From: Desulfuromonadales bacterium
GTDB lineage: Bacteria; Desulfobacterota; Desulfuromonadia; Geobacterales; Pseudopelobacteraceae
DNA: 41,126 bases
Reading direction: 5' to 3'
NCBI GenBank assembly: GCA_013349405.1
Contig: DUZS01000031.1
Span: 1-41,126 of the forward strand
This document shows positions 23,958 through 33,402 of this stretch, piece after piece. Position 1 is the stretch's first letter, and each line of letters begins with the position of its first letter. The notes beneath the pieces are model-generated. The model had not been told where the DNA came from, did not search any database, and was given only the letters and a program-made list of their open reading frames with translations. A program made the translations under genes and the position numbers.

Positions 23958-24722
23958 TTACTCAGCCCCCAGATATGCTTCAATCACAGCCGGGTTTTTC
24001 TGCACCTCAGCCGGTTCACCAACGGTAATCAACTCACCAAAGTTAAGCACGGCAATCCGGTCACACAGGTTCATGACCAGTGGGACATGGTGTTCGATGA
24101 GCAGCACCGTAAGCTTGAAGCGGTCACGAATGGCACGGATAAACTCAGTGAGTCCCTGTTTTTCTGAAGAATTCATGCCGGCTGCCGGTTCATCAAGCAA
24201 TACTATTTTTGGTTCAAGCGCCAGTGCCCGCGCGATTTCAAGCCGACGTTGATCACCGTATGAAAAATTTTCCGCCAGCTCAGCGGCCCTGTCGGCCAGA
24301 CCAACCAGTGATAGAAGTTCCCAGGCTTTTTCCTCAACTCTTTTCTCCTCGGCCCTGCTTGACGGGGTGCCGAGTATGCCGCTCAAAAGACCGGATCTGG
24401 TGGTGGTATGCTGTGAAACCTTGATGTTTTCCAGGGCACTCAGCCCCTTGAAAAGGCGGATGTTCTGAAAGGTGCGGCCGATTCCTTTTCCGGCGATGCG
24501 ATACGGGGGGAGCCCGGTGAGAACCTCACCATGATAGCGCAATACACCGCTACTGACGGGGGTAAGCCCGGTCATCAGATTAAACAGGGTTGTCTTGCCG
24601 GCACCATTCGGGCCGATCAGGCCGAAGATTTCCCCTTCCGCGACCTGAAACGAGACGTCGTTAACGGCCCTCAGTCCGCCAAAGTTCCGGCAGAGCCGCT
24701 CTGCTTCAAGCATTACCGTCAT
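23958..24722 (-). CDS. livG: branched-chain amino acid ABC transporter ATPase LivG
   Basis: The 254-residue ATPase has Walker [10 protein letters not shown], a signature-like [12 protein letters not shown], Walker [13 protein letters not shown] and the LivG-type long C-terminal region ending IEAYLGAE. The LivG signature here starts F-S-Y-G-D in place of the usual L-S-x-G, common in this subfamily. Its ATG overlaps the stop of livM by 4 bp. Confidence 0.95.
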   Translation of the reverse strand: MTVMLEAERLCRNFGGLRAVNDVSFQVAEGEIFGLIGPNGAGKTTLFNLMTGLTPVSSGVLRYHGEVLTGLPPYRIAGKGIGRTFQNIRLFKGLSALENIKVSQHTTTRSGLLSGILGTPSSRAEEKRVEEKAWELLSLVGLADRAAELAENFSYGDQRRLEIARALALEPKIVLLDEPAAGMNSSEKQGLTEFIRAIRDRFKLTVLLIEHHVPLVMNLCDRIAVLNFGELITVGEPAEVQKNPAVIEAYLGAE

Positions 24723-25630
24723 GACCCGCTCCGACCGGAACCGAGTATTCGGGCGGTAAAATCTCTCAGATTCCCGACTGCGCCGGCAATCCCTCTCGGC
24801 ATATAAATACTGGCAAATACCAGCACAAAACCATTGATGATCAGACGGGAATCTTTGAGCGGCCTGAGAACTTCAGGTAGCGCCGACAGCATCATCCCCC
24901 CCAGTAGCGGCCCCCACATGTTGCGGCTCCCCCCGATCAGGACGTATGCCAGGTAGGCGATCGAAGCATCAAAGGTTCCCTGACGAGCGTTCCAGGTATT
25001 AAGGAACGGCGCGCTCATCGCTCCGACGACCCCCGCAAGTACCGCACCGATAACAAATGCCAGCACCTTGTAACTGGTTGGATTGATGCCCATGGCATCG
25101 GCTGCCAGCTCGTCTTCGCGGATCGCCTTGAACGCCCTTCCCACCCGCGAGTGATCAAGTCGATAACTGAAAAACAGCATCATGATCAACAGCGGCCCGA
25201 AGGTGAAAATATAGCTCCAGCGATTCTCGAAGAGCTGGGGCACGCCGAAAATACCTATAGCACCACCGGTTATCTCAAGATTCAGGCTGACAACGCGGAA
25301 AATCTCAACAAAAGCGATCGTGGCGAGTGCCAGATAAATGCCGCGCAGACGCAGGGCGGGAATGCCGACCAAAAGCGCGAGAAAGCCGCTTAACACCCCG
25401 GCAACAAGCCATTGCAGAGGAAAAATCAGCCAGCCAAGTGAGTCGCGCCAGGGGGCACACAGCTCGACAGTGCCGATTATCGCGGCAACATACCCTCCCA
25501 ACGCATAAAAGCCGGGACTGGCAAGGCTCAGCTGCCCCGCCATGAGGGGATAGTAGAGGCTCATGGCGAGGAGCGCCTGCTGTACCATGGTTACGATAAG
25601 GAAACCGTTATTCTGGAGAAAATCGTCCAT
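24719..25630 (-). CDS. livM: branched-chain amino acid ABC transporter permease LivM
   Basis: The 303-residue integral membrane protein has about eight hydrophobic helices and the conserved permease segment AIREDELAADAMGINPTSYK, which contacts the ATPases, and YVLIGGSRNMWGPLLGG near the end. It pairs with LivH. It lies 3 bp after livH and overlaps livG by 4 bp. Confidence 0.95.
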   Translation of the reverse strand: MDDFLQNNGFLIVTMVQQALLAMSLYYPLMAGQLSLASPGFYALGGYVAAIIGTVELCAPWRDSLGWLIFPLQWLVAGVLSGFLALLVGIPALRLRGIYLALATIAFVEIFRVVSLNLEITGGAIGIFGVPQLFENRWSYIFTFGPLLIMMLFFSYRLDHSRVGRAFKAIREDELAADAMGINPTSYKVLAFVIGAVLAGVVGAMSAPFLNTWNARQGTFDASIAYLAYVLIGGSRNMWGPLLGGMMLSALPEVLRPLKDSRLIINGFVLVFASIYMPRGIAGAVGNLRDFTARILGSGRSGS

Positions 25631-25633
25631 GAG

Positions 25634-26584
25634 TTACACTTTCTGGATAAGTGACCGGCCGAGCAGTCCCTGTGGACGAACCAGCAGGACAATAAACAGG
25701 AACGCAAAGGCCACCGCTTCTTTGTAGGCGCTGTAGTCAGGAGGAACAAAAGCCTCCGCCAGACCGATAAAAAGGCCTCCGAGCACCGCGCCGGGAATAC
25801 TCCCGAGCCCCCCGAGAACAATAACTGCCAGCCCTTTTAAGCCGTACGTCACCCCGAAATACGGGCCGGCTATGCCAAAACTGGTACCAACCAGAGTCCC
25901 TGCGACCCCCCCCAGAAATCCGGACAGGAAAAAAGTCGCAAGGATCATTCGGTCAACGCTGATTCCGAGCAGGCTTGCCGTGGTCTGATTCTCGGCCACC
26001 GCCTGCAGAGCCTTGCCAAGACGGGTAAAATTGATCAGATAGCCAAGAACCGCAAGAATCACGATACATACGGTGAAAATAATGATCTGCACCGTTCTGA
26101 CGACCACGGTCTGGCCAAAAAGCTGAAACATCAATGCCGGCTTGATATCCCCGAACACTCCGGAAGGGAAGGTGTAAATTTCTGCCCCTACCAGATACTG
26201 AATGGCGTTAACAATAACCAGTGCTACGCCAAGGCTGCTCACTAATGCCAGCAGCGAATCGCCACCCCTGGTTCGAAGCGGCTTGAAAGCGAGGCGTTCA
26301 AGCAGCACTCCGACCAATCCGGCAGCCAGGGCGCCGATAAGAAGCGCCACGGCAAACGGTACATTCAGGCCCAGATTGAGCCCGGACAGCAGGCCGTTGA
26401 TGCCGAATTGCCCCACAGCCAGTGAATAGGTGAAGTAGGCACCCAGAGTAAACACCGCTCCGTGGGCAAAATTGATTATGCCAAGGATAGAGAATACCAG
26501 CGTGTAGCCGAGGGCAAAAATGGCATACACGCTGCCGATGCTGATACCATTGAGCATATTCTGGAGAAATTGAGCTAACGTCAT
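25634..26584 (-). CDS. livH: branched-chain amino acid ABC transporter permease LivH
   Basis: The 316-residue permease has about eight membrane helices, starting NGISIGSVYAIFALGYTLVFS, with the LivH loop QAVAENQTTASLLGISVDR and GLKGLAVIVLGGLGSIPGAVLGG near the C-terminus. It is 5 bp downstream of the binding-protein gene and 3 bp before livM in one operon. Confidence 0.95.
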   Translation of the reverse strand: MTLAQFLQNMLNGISIGSVYAIFALGYTLVFSILGIINFAHGAVFTLGAYFTYSLAVGQFGINGLLSGLNLGLNVPFAVALLIGALAAGLVGVLLERLAFKPLRTRGGDSLLALVSSLGVALVIVNAIQYLVGAEIYTFPSGVFGDIKPALMFQLFGQTVVVRTVQIIIFTVCIVILAVLGYLINFTRLGKALQAVAENQTTASLLGISVDRMILATFFLSGFLGGVAGTLVGTSFGIAGPYFGVTYGLKGLAVIVLGGLGSIPGAVLGGLFIGLAEAFVPPDYSAYKEAVAFAFLFIVLLVRPQGLLGRSLIQKV

Positions 26585-26589
26585 AACGT

Positions 26590-27762
26590 TTATTTCACAA
26601 AAACAAATTTACCGCTCTTGCCGTCTGCTTCCATTTTGATCTTGGCGACATAAAAATTTTCCTGATGGATTTCACCCTCCTGATCAAGACTGATCTTGCC
26701 AAGCGGGGTGATATAGGAACCGACGCGAATCTGCTTGTTCAGCTCTTCACGAACCTTGGCAAGATCCAGTTGCGTGATCTTTTTCTTGGTGACCGCCTCC
26801 ACCTTGCGCAGCGCCTCGACAAAGACCTGCACAGCGGTAAAAGCCTGTGCGGTAAACTGTGGCGGCTCCGCCTTGTATTTGGCCCGATATTCAGCCGCCA
26901 GCGCATCATTGACGGGGTTTTTAGCCGAGGGGCTGTAGGCCTGCGCAATGATGATACCGTCACAATACTGACCGCACACCGGGAATACTTTGGCGGTGTT
27001 AAGACCGTTACCGCCAACAATCGGCCCTTTATAGCCGAGCTGCCGCAGCTGTTTCACCAGATTGCCGCCGTCGGCAGCGAGCCCGGAGACGATGGCCAGA
27101 TCGACATTGGCTCCCAGTACTGCGGTTACTTGAGACGTGAAATCGGTGTCGGTTGTCTGGAATTTCTGGAGTGTCGCTATCTGTAGCCCCATTTTCTTGA
27201 CGGTTTCCTGGAAGGTACCGGATTCCGAGGTATTGAAAGCATCATTCTGGGCATACAGAACGGCTACCTTTTTAATGCCGGGGGTCTCCTTCATGGCCTG
27301 TTTGAGGGCGTTGGGAGCGACAATTGCGACCGGTGCGGAAACCCGGCCGACGTACTCTCCGATCTGGGGGATTCCTTTGGCGGTGTTGGAAGGGCCGATT
27401 ACCGGCACTTTAGCCCGGTTGGCGATGGGATCGGCACTGAAGGCCTGCTGAGACAGAGTCGGACCGACAATTCCAACCACTTTGTCGCGGTTGATCAGAT
27501 TCTGAAAGGAGTTGATTGCACCTGCTTCATCACCGCCGGTATCCTGAAAAATCAACTTGAAGGGGGTGCCGTTAATACCGCCATTGGCGTTAAAATATTT
27601 TTCGGCAAGCTTTGCACCATCGACCTCTTCCTGACCCAGCAATGCCACGTTGCCGGTTTGAGCCACCCCGATTCCGATCGGGATCGGGTTTCCGGTAAGT
27701 TCCGCCTGTGCAACTACTGCACACATGACGACCGGCAGGACTGCAAGCAATACACGCTTCAT
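26590..27762 (-). CDS. livJ: branched-chain amino acid ABC transporter periplasmic binding protein
   Basis: From ATG 27762 (AGGAGG in AAGGAGGTATCAA) the protein has 390 residues. A signal peptide, KRVLLAVLPVVMCAVVAQA, is followed by the type I binding fold: IPIGIGVAQTGNVALLGQEEVDGAKLAEKYF in segments, GIVGPTLSQQAFSADPIANRAKVP, and KTAVLYAQND-like hinge strands. It captures Leu/Ile/Val or related compounds for LivHMGF; other ligands such as aromatic acids are possible. A 117-bp gap separates it from the upstream DMT gene, so it probably starts its own transcript. Confidence 0.93.
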   Translation of the reverse strand: MKRVLLAVLPVVMCAVVAQAELTGNPIPIGIGVAQTGNVALLGQEEVDGAKLAEKYFNANGGINGTPFKLIFQDTGGDEAGAINSFQNLINRDKVVGIVGPTLSQQAFSADPIANRAKVPVIGPSNTAKGIPQIGEYVGRVSAPVAIVAPNALKQAMKETPGIKKVAVLYAQNDAFNTSESGTFQETVKKMGLQIATLQKFQTTDTDFTSQVTAVLGANVDLAIVSGLAADGGNLVKQLRQLGYKGPIVGGNGLNTAKVFPVCGQYCDGIIIAQAYSPSAKNPVNDALAAEYRAKYKAEPPQFTAQAFTAVQVFVEALRKVEAVTKKKITQLDLAKVREELNKQIRVGSYITPLGKISLDQEGEIHQENFYVAKIKMEADGKSGKFVFVK

Positions 27763-27879
27763 TTGATACCTCCTTGGTTGAGTTGGGGTCATCAGGCGCC
27801 AGCGGATTGACAACTCCGTTTCGCTGGAAAATATAACAAAATTCTACTTATAGCAAGCGCTCCTGAAAGAGCACCGCTA

Positions 27880-28770
27880 CTATCCGGCAGAGGGTGCCGT
27901 AGTAAGCCATATCCCGGTAAAAATCAGCCCGATACCGGCCAGTTGGAACAGGTGGAATGTTTCACCGAGGAATATAACGGAGAGTACGGTGCCGAAGACC
28001 GGCATCAGATAGAGGAACAGGCCGGCTCTGTTTGCCCCGACAATGCTCACCGAACGGTTCCAGAAAATAAATGCCAGCACCGAAGGAAAGAGGCCGACAT
28101 AGAGAAGACAGGTAATGTTTGCGGGGTCCAGGTCAAAATAGTCACCCCGGCTGAGCTCCCAGGCGTACAGCATTGACAGCGGAATTAATCCGATTGCGAC
28201 GATTGAAGTGAGAAAGCTGAGAGGGTGCAGCGCTGCAGGGCGATGTCGCAATAAAAACGTGTAGAAAGCCCAGCAGAAAACAGCCAGAAGTATCCAGGCA
28301 TCACCGCTGTTGATTTTTAGCGTCAGGATAACGTCAAGACTGGCACGGCTGATGATCGTCAGCACCCCGCTCAGGGAGAGCGCAATACCGAACGCTTGCC
28401 TCCCGGAAACCACTGTGCCCGCCAGCAGTCGGGAAAGCAGCACAATCAGTATTGGAATGGCGGAATTTATAATCAGGGCGTTGGTAGCAGTTGTGGAGTG
28501 GAGACCGATATATACGAAGGTGTTGAAGCAGGCAACGCCGAGTATGCCGAAGAGCGTCAGCCACCGCCAGTTCTGTCTGAGCACCGGCCAATCGCGACGC
28601 AGGCAGGCGATGGAGAACGGCAGGAGCATGATAAAAGCGAGCGTCCAGCGCCAGAACGCGAGGCTGAAGGGTGGAATGCTGCTCTTCATGGCCCGCCCGA
28701 TGACAAAATTCCCTGCCCAGAACAGGGTGGTCAGAGTCAGGAGCAGATAGGGGTGGACTTTACTGAGCAT
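27880..28770 (-). CDS. DMT superfamily (EamA) transporter
   Basis: The 296-residue protein has ten predicted membrane helices in two EamA-type repeats of about five. The first opens with LLTLTTLFWAGNFVIGRA and the second repeats the pattern near AGLFLYLMPVFGTVLSVIFLGE. Such proteins export amino acids or other small metabolites; the substrate is unknown. It begins 9 bp after the release-factor-like gene and is probably co-transcribed with it. Confidence 0.9.
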   Translation of the reverse strand: MLSKVHPYLLLTLTTLFWAGNFVIGRAMKSSIPPFSLAFWRWTLAFIMLLPFSIACLRRDWPVLRQNWRWLTLFGILGVACFNTFVYIGLHSTTATNALIINSAIPILIVLLSRLLAGTVVSGRQAFGIALSLSGVLTIISRASLDVILTLKINSGDAWILLAVFCWAFYTFLLRHRPAALHPLSFLTSIVAIGLIPLSMLYAWELSRGDYFDLDPANITCLLYVGLFPSVLAFIFWNRSVSIVGANRAGLFLYLMPVFGTVLSVIFLGETFHLFQLAGIGLIFTGIWLTTAPSAG

Positions 28771-28779
28771 CTTGTCTAC

Positions 28780-29151
28780 TCATACTTCAGGCACCTTTGC
28801 AACAGACGGCACAACCGCCCGCCTCCTGCGGCGATCTTTCTGCCGACGCATTTTTTCGATCCGCTTCATCTCCGGGGTGATGACACCGGAGGCGGCTTCG
28901 ATACGCTCCAACAACTCACGGCGGGCCAGAAAACGGTTCACAGACTGACTCCGCTCCCGCATACAGGTAACCTGGATCCCGGATGGTTTGTGTTTTAATT
29001 GAACACAGCTTGACGTCTTGTTAACATGTTGGCCGCCGTTACCTGATGAACGGACAAAGGTCTCGACAAAATCGTCTTCACGAACCCCCAGCTCGGCCAT
29101 TTTAAGCTGCAGCCAACGATTTTTCTCTTCACGTACTGCAAAGTCCGTCAT
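28780..29151 (-). CDS. release-factor-like GGQ protein
   Basis: From ATG 29151 the protein has 123 residues. It consists of the catalytic domain of class I release factors alone: [12 protein letters not shown] with GGQ at 39-41, then [11 protein letters not shown] and a very basic helical tail ([13 protein letters not shown]). No codon-recognition domain is present, so it is likely a rescue or mitochondria-type RF homologue that hydrolyses peptidyl-tRNA on stalled ribosomes, as ArfB does. The frame extends to 29205 (GTG), and a TTG with AGGGGG nine bases upstream (29175) is an alternative start. Confidence 0.85.
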   Translation of the reverse strand: MTDFAVREEKNRWLQLKMAELGVREDDFVETFVRSSGNGGQHVNKTSSCVQLKHKPSGIQVTCMRERSQSVNRFLARRELLERIEAASGVITPEMKRIEKMRRQKDRRRRRAVVPSVAKVPEV

Positions 29152-29272
29152 GGTGAGGTCGGCCCCCGATCGCAATAACTTAGACCCCCTGAGAATCAGC
29201 GGCACAGGATGTACCGTACCTATATCAGATAACTCTCTATTTCAAGGTAATTTTCTGCGGTCCTTAGCATTA

Positions 29273-29301
29273 TTGCCTGAAACGCTCCGCTGTGCTATAA
29301 G
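29273..29301 (+). promoter_or_regulatory. candidate promoter for plsC-rnhA
   Basis: TTGCCT (29273-29278) and TATAAG (29296-29301) are spaced by 17 bp, about 42 bp upstream of the plsC start. Confidence 0.55.
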
Positions 29302-29342
29302 CACACCATAGCTTTAAAATACAGGCCGGGTAAGGGAACATT

Positions 29343-29996
29343 GTGAAGGCACCTCTGCTGCAACGTTGCTGGGTTACATTTTCCGTCTATGTTATTGGTC
29401 TCTACGCATCCCTTTTGAACAGGCTTGTTATCAAAGGGAGCAAAAACATCCCACACGACGGGCCAGTCTTGATCGCTTCGAATCACATATCTGCCTATGA
29501 CACCGTTTTTCTCCCCTGGGCCGTTATAAAATCTAATCATCTCCAAATGCTCTGGGCGCCAGCCAAAGAAGAATTATTTGAAAACCTCTTCCTGCGCCTG
29601 ATTTATTCTTCCTGGGGGGCTTTTCCGGTCAGACGTAAACGCGATGTACGCGCCGGGCGCAAATTGCATGATCTCCTGCTCGACCAGAAAGTAATGCTTT
29701 TCCCGGAAGGCACCCGCCATAAAGACGGAAAATTGGGGCCGGGCAACCGCGGCGTCGGAAAAATTATTTACGATACCCGTCCGGCAGTTATTCCGACAGC
29801 TTTAATTGGGCTGAACAGCTGGAAATTTCTCCGGTTTCAGCAAAAAGGCTCCGTTGTTTTCGGTGCGGCACTTGATTTTAGCGACCTGTTTCAGCGGGAA
29901 GATTGCAAAGAGACGCACCTGCTGATAGTAGAGCGGCTTATGGAGGGAATTGCCCTCCTGTTATCCGGTAAAGGGGTTGATTGTGGCAGAGACTGA
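29343..29996 (+). CDS. plsC: 1-acyl-sn-glycerol-3-phosphate acyltransferase
   Basis: The 217-residue protein has a short hydrophobic N-terminus, acyltransferase block I NHISAYD (H48-x4-D53), the block [14 protein letters not shown] (EGTR 122-125) and a conserved VIPTALIG near residue 155. It makes phosphatidic acid from lysophosphatidic acid at the inner membrane. The start is GTG 29343 with AAGGGA upstream. Its final 14 bp overlap rnhA. Confidence 0.9.
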   Translation: MKAPLLQRCWVTFSVYVIGLYASLLNRLVIKGSKNIPHDGPVLIASNHISAYDTVFLPWAVIKSNHLQMLWAPAKEELFENLFLRLIYSSWGAFPVRRKRDVRAGRKLHDLLLDQKVMLFPEGTRHKDGKLGPGNRGVGKIIYDTRPAVIPTALIGLNSWKFLRFQQKGSVVFGAALDFSDLFQREDCKETHLLIVERLMEGIALLLSGKGVDCGRD

Positions 29997-30426
29997 AGAA
30001 ACAACGGTAGAAATATTCTGTGATGGCGCGTGCAGCGGCAATCCCGGTCCGGGTGGCTATGGTGCGATACTGCGCTGCGCCGGACGAGTGAAAGAGGTCA
30101 GCGGCGGCGCCAGAGAAACCACCAACAACCGGATGGAGATGACAGCGGCCATAGAAGCTCTTCGTCAACTGACACGCCCCTGCCGGGTTGTCATTACAAC
30201 AGACTCCCAGTATCTGGTTAAAGGGATGACGGAATGGATATCCGGCTGGCAAAAAAAGGGGTGGCAAAACAGCAAGAGAGAACCGGTACTCAACAAGGAT
30301 CTGTGGGAACTTCTGCTCGCGCTGACAAAGAGTCATTCAGTGCAATGGCATTGGGTTAAAGGACACGCCGGACACGCTGAGAATGAGCGATGTGACCAAC
30401 TTGCACGAGAAGGAATCCCCGTTTAG
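29983..30426 (+). CDS. rnhA: ribonuclease HI
   Basis: From GTG 29983 the protein has 147 residues. All catalytic residues are visible: D14 ([12 protein letters not shown]), E52 (NNRMEMTA), D74 (TTDSQYL), H128 (KGHAGH) and D138 (ERCDQLA). It degrades RNA in RNA-DNA hybrids, including primers and R-loops. A GGGG sequence lies 6 bases before the GTG; the frame extends to 29950. It overlaps plsC by 14 bp, indicating translational coupling. Confidence 0.96.
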   Translation: MAETEETTVEIFCDGACSGNPGPGGYGAILRCAGRVKEVSGGARETTNNRMEMTAAIEALRQLTRPCRVVITTDSQYLVKGMTEWISGWQKKGWQNSKREPVLNKDLWELLLALTKSHSVQWHWVKGHAGHAENERCDQLAREGIPV

Positions 30427-30445
30427 TATAGTTGGAATTCCGGTT

Positions 30446-30934
30446 TTAGCGAGGCACAATGCCGATAAGGCTGAAACCGAATTTTGGGTGAGTAACTGCA
30501 TGAGTGTTGGGAAATTTAGTAAAAAGCCACCCATGAAAGACTAACGTACCATTTTCAGTAATAGTCACCTTTGCAGCGGGATTCCAGAGTTCATTTGAAG
30601 ATGATGTGATAATTGTGCCTTCCATAGTGAATGCGGGAAGAAAGGCCTCTACCATGATGGTCAGCTTTGAAATCGGGATTAAATATGGCGCACCAATGTG
30701 AACAACATAAATATTTTCAGTTCCCCGGACTTTATCAATGACTGCAATCTTGACTGCCTTCCATCGCTGCAAGACTTCATGGGAAACAACAATTTTCTTT
30801 TCAAGTGATCTGCTGTGAGAAGGTAAGGTCTGAACGACATCGGGAGGTATTTCGGCTCGTGCCGGACAAACATTCAGAATACCTGCCATAAAGATTATTA
30901 TTAAAATAAAAATATTTTCTCGAATAGAAATCAC
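30446..30934 (-). CDS. DUF2155 domain-containing secreted protein
   Basis: The 162-residue protein has a signal peptide (about 1-27, ending PARA-E) and a DUF2155 domain: KAVKIAVIDKV, IYVVHIGAPYLIP, a central MEGTIITSSSNELWNPAAKV and the C-terminal HPKFGFSLIGIVP. This is a beta-sandwich family of exported proteins found with cell-envelope genes; the function is not established. Start GTG 30934 has only a weak GGTGA. It converges on rnhA with 19 bp between stops. Confidence 0.8.
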   Translation of the reverse strand: MISIRENIFILIIIFMAGILNVCPARAEIPPDVVQTLPSHSRSLEKKIVVSHEVLQRWKAVKIAVIDKVRGTENIYVVHIGAPYLIPISKLTIMVEAFLPAFTMEGTIITSSSNELWNPAAKVTITENGTLVFHGWLFTKFPNTHAVTHPKFGFSLIGIVPR

Positions 30935-31088
30935 TGGTTCACCATATAACCGCTACAAACCTTTGAGTCAACTTGTGCGCCTGTAATACTGGATAACATA
31001 AAATTGTATTTTAATCAAAACTATTGGAACCGCTTTATCTAAACGGCATTTGGCCTGCAAAAATACCTGTAGGCCATTAAATTATAAT

Positions 31089-31164
31089 TGGTGGAGCTGA
31101 GGAGGATCGAACTCCTGGCCTACGCATTGCGAACGCGTCGCTCTCCCAGCTGAGCTACAGCCCC
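31089..31164 (-). tRNA. tRNA-Ala (anticodon CGC)
   Basis: The minus strand folds into a 76-nt cloverleaf: acceptor GGGGCTG with CAGCTCC, encoded CCA, D-arm AGCTCAGCTGGGAGAGC, T-arm with GTTCGATCC, and anticodon stem ACGCG/TGCGT around TTCGCAA, giving anticodon CGC (reads GCG). It begins 12 bp after the stop of the ferritin-like gene and has no clear promoter of its own, so it may be processed from that transcript. A GGCCT-based stem with a weak tail near 31053-31077 could terminate it. Confidence 0.95.
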
Positions 31165-31176
31165 GATAGCTATGAA

Positions 31177-31650
31177 TCAGTTTTCGGTCATAAAATGCTG
31201 TTCATAGAGGTCTTCGAGGGCTTGCAAGTGTTTACTCTCCTCCTGATGGAGCTGAGCAAACAGCTTTCCCATAGGCGCCCCGGCACATCCGTTTGAAACC
31301 TTGCCATAAAAGTCTACGGCTCCTTTTTCCAGGTGTATGGCATATATAAGTGCCTCACGCACCCCGGATTGCGGACCGAGCTCCTGTTTTTTAAACACAT
31401 AGTCAAGGTGCATTGTTGGAATGGGTTTATCAAGGTCATCGCCACCATCCATTCGACCGTCCAGGAGAGCTTTCTCCAACTGGTGTTTGTGATTCAATTC
31501 ATCAAGCGCATTTCCGCGCAGCAAATCTTTGGCACCTTTGTTTGTCAACTGACGGATGGCGGCCAGATAATTGCGGAACCCTTCCTCCTCCATAGTAATA
31601 GCCATTTCAAGGGCCGCATCGAAGGTATAACAGACCTGATCGTTATCCAT
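31177..31650 (-). CDS. ferritin-like diiron protein (rubrerythrin type)
   Basis: The 157-residue four-helix-bundle protein has two E/H iron-binding sets: Glu in AITMEEEGFRNY, D-E-L-N-H in ALDELNHKHQLE, Glu in AIHLEKGAVDFY and E-E-S-K-H in QEESKHLQALE. There is no C-terminal rubredoxin domain. It likely reduces peroxides or stores iron in the cytosol, in keeping with an anaerobe. It is 3 bp after ppiB and 12 bp before tRNA-Ala on the same strand. Confidence 0.88.
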   Translation of the reverse strand: MDNDQVCYTFDAALEMAITMEEEGFRNYLAAIRQLTNKGAKDLLRGNALDELNHKHQLEKALLDGRMDGGDDLDKPIPTMHLDYVFKKQELGPQSGVREALIYAIHLEKGAVDFYGKVSNGCAGAPMGKLFAQLHQEESKHLQALEDLYEQHFMTEN

Positions 31651-31653
31651 ATG

Positions 31654-32175
31654 TTATACCTCCAATTCAATCAGTCGGGCGGAAATAATGAACACAGGTT
31701 CCACCGGAACATCCGAATGCCCGTTTTTATTACCCGTTTTAACACCCCGGATTTGATCTACGACTTCCATTCCTTCCAGTACTTGCCCGAAGACACAGTA
31801 GCCGTAGTCCTCATCGCGCTTCCCTTTATGATCAAGAAATGCATTATCAACGGTGTTGATGAAGAACTGGCAGGTGGCGGAGTCGACAACCGAAGTGCGG
31901 GCCATTGCCAGAGTGCCGCGCTTGTTCAGCAGGCCGTTGGTCGCCTCGTTTTTGATGGCAAACTTCGGCTTTTTAACTTCCATATTTTCATTCATACCGC
32001 CGCCCTGAACCATGAAATCCTTGATAACGCGATGAAATATCAAGCCGTTATAATGGCCGTCTTTCACATAGGAAAGAAAATTTCTAACCGTAATGGGTGC
32101 CTTTTCTTTGAAAAGTTCAATGTTGATATTTCCCATGGATGTTTCCAGCATGACCTGCGGGTTCTGTTCTGCCAT
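31654..32175 (-). CDS. ppiB: cyclophilin-type peptidyl-prolyl cis-trans isomerase
   Basis: The 173-residue cytosolic PPIase has FHRVIKDFMVQGGG (catalytic Arg), GTLAMAR, QFFINT and GQVLEGMEVVD. No signal peptide is present, so it acts in the cytoplasm on Xaa-Pro bonds. The loop DHKGKRDEDYGYCVFG differs from the Trp-containing loop of cyclosporin-sensitive types. Its start is preceded by GGAG, and it is 67 bp downstream of the oxidoreductase. Confidence 0.93.
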   Translation of the reverse strand: MAEQNPQVMLETSMGNINIELFKEKAPITVRNFLSYVKDGHYNGLIFHRVIKDFMVQGGGMNENMEVKKPKFAIKNEATNGLLNKRGTLAMARTSVVDSATCQFFINTVDNAFLDHKGKRDEDYGYCVFGQVLEGMEVVDQIRGVKTGNKNGHSDVPVEPVFIISARLIELEV

Positions 32176-32242
32176 CTGTTCCTCCGTATCGTTAATTATT
32201 TTTTTGTATTACCGAACTACCGTGAGTAAGTAAAGCCGATAG

Positions 32243-33229
32243 TCACTGAATCCTGAGGACTATTTTCCCGAAGTGTTTATCCTCCTCCATCATGCGGTGG
32301 GCATCAGCGACCTGATCAATGGTGAACACTTTCTCGATGATAGGCACGATGCTGCGGTCGGCGAATTTTGGAAGAGCCAGACGGGTAAATTCAGCGATTA
32401 TCTCCCCTTTTTCGGCAACCGGCCGTGAGCGGAGTACGCTGCCGATAATCTGCTGGCGCTTAACCATCATCAATGCAAGATTAAGCTCGGCCTTGATACC
32501 ACTGACAACACCGATGATAACCAGGCGCCCTTTGTACCCGAGTGAATTCATATTTGGTGCAAGATATTTTGCTCCGACATGATCAAGAATGACGTCAACA
32601 CCTTTCTTGTTGGTATACTCTTTCACCACTTCGGTAAAATCAGGAGTCTCATGGAAATTTATCAGGAAATCGGCACCGATCTCCCTGACACGCTCCATTT
32701 TTGCCGGAGAGGCGGTTACAATCAGCGTGCTGGAAGGAGTCAGCGCACGGCAGAGCTGAATTGCCGCCGTATTTACCCCACCGCCGCCACCATGGAGAAT
32801 CGCCGTTTGAGAGTCCTTGAATTCACCGATCATAAATACGTTTAAAAAAGCGGTAATATATGATTCACACACACATGCCGCTTCCTCAAAACTCATTCTC
32901 TCCGGAATGCGCATCAAATGACAGGCGTATGCCACGGCAAATTCGGCATATCCACCACCGCCTACCAGTGTCATAACCTTTTCACCCACCTGCCAACCGG
33001 TAACACCGGCACCCAGCGCTTCGATAACACCGGCAACTTCAAGTCCAAGAATATCGGAATCTCCGGCAGGCGGCGGATATTTCCCTTCGCGCTGCACAAG
33101 ATCCGGACGATTAATTGAAGTAGCAAAAACTTTTACGAGCACCTGACCTTCTGCAGGCGTCGGCTTTTCAGCCTCACCGACCCTGAGAACGTCCACACCT
33201 CCAAAAGAGTCTATCAACACTGCTTTCAT
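32243..33229 (-). CDS. quinone oxidoreductase (MDR superfamily, PIG3/zeta-crystallin-like)
   Basis: The 328-residue protein has the zinc-free MDR layout: an N-terminal GroES-like domain with SINRPDLVQREGKYPPP and ILGLEVAGVIEALGAGV in segments, then a Rossmann domain with HGGGGGVNTAAIQL. The glycine motif reads GGVNTAA where most have GGVGTAA. The C-terminus contains RSRPVAEKGEI. It should reduce quinones or enones with NADPH. AGGAGGAG precedes ATG 33229. It is divergent from surE. Confidence 0.9.
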   Translation of the reverse strand: MKAVLIDSFGGVDVLRVGEAEKPTPAEGQVLVKVFATSINRPDLVQREGKYPPPAGDSDILGLEVAGVIEALGAGVTGWQVGEKVMTLVGGGGYAEFAVAYACHLMRIPERMSFEEAACVCESYITAFLNVFMIGEFKDSQTAILHGGGGGVNTAAIQLCRALTPSSTLIVTASPAKMERVREIGADFLINFHETPDFTEVVKEYTNKKGVDVILDHVGAKYLAPNMNSLGYKGRLVIIGVVSGIKAELNLALMMVKRQQIIGSVLRSRPVAEKGEIIAEFTRLALPKFADRSIVPIIEKVFTIDQVADAHRMMEEDKHFGKIVLRIQ

Positions 33230-33402
33230 GCCTGCTCCTCCTGCTTGATTGAATCTGCACGCTACTTTTGGTTATATCGTCACGAATGTAGCGATTTACG
33301 GTTGTTTTGTAAACATAAAACCATATCCGAAGAGTAGCTTGATTTCCACAGCTATTTCTGCGATAAACTAAAAACCTTAATTGATATAAGAGGATATACC
33401 CC

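Noticed and set aside
31333-32229. A 298-codon open frame on the plus strand opposite ferritin and ppiB
   Set aside because: It is antisense to two genes with intact active-site motifs; the translation shows no domain.
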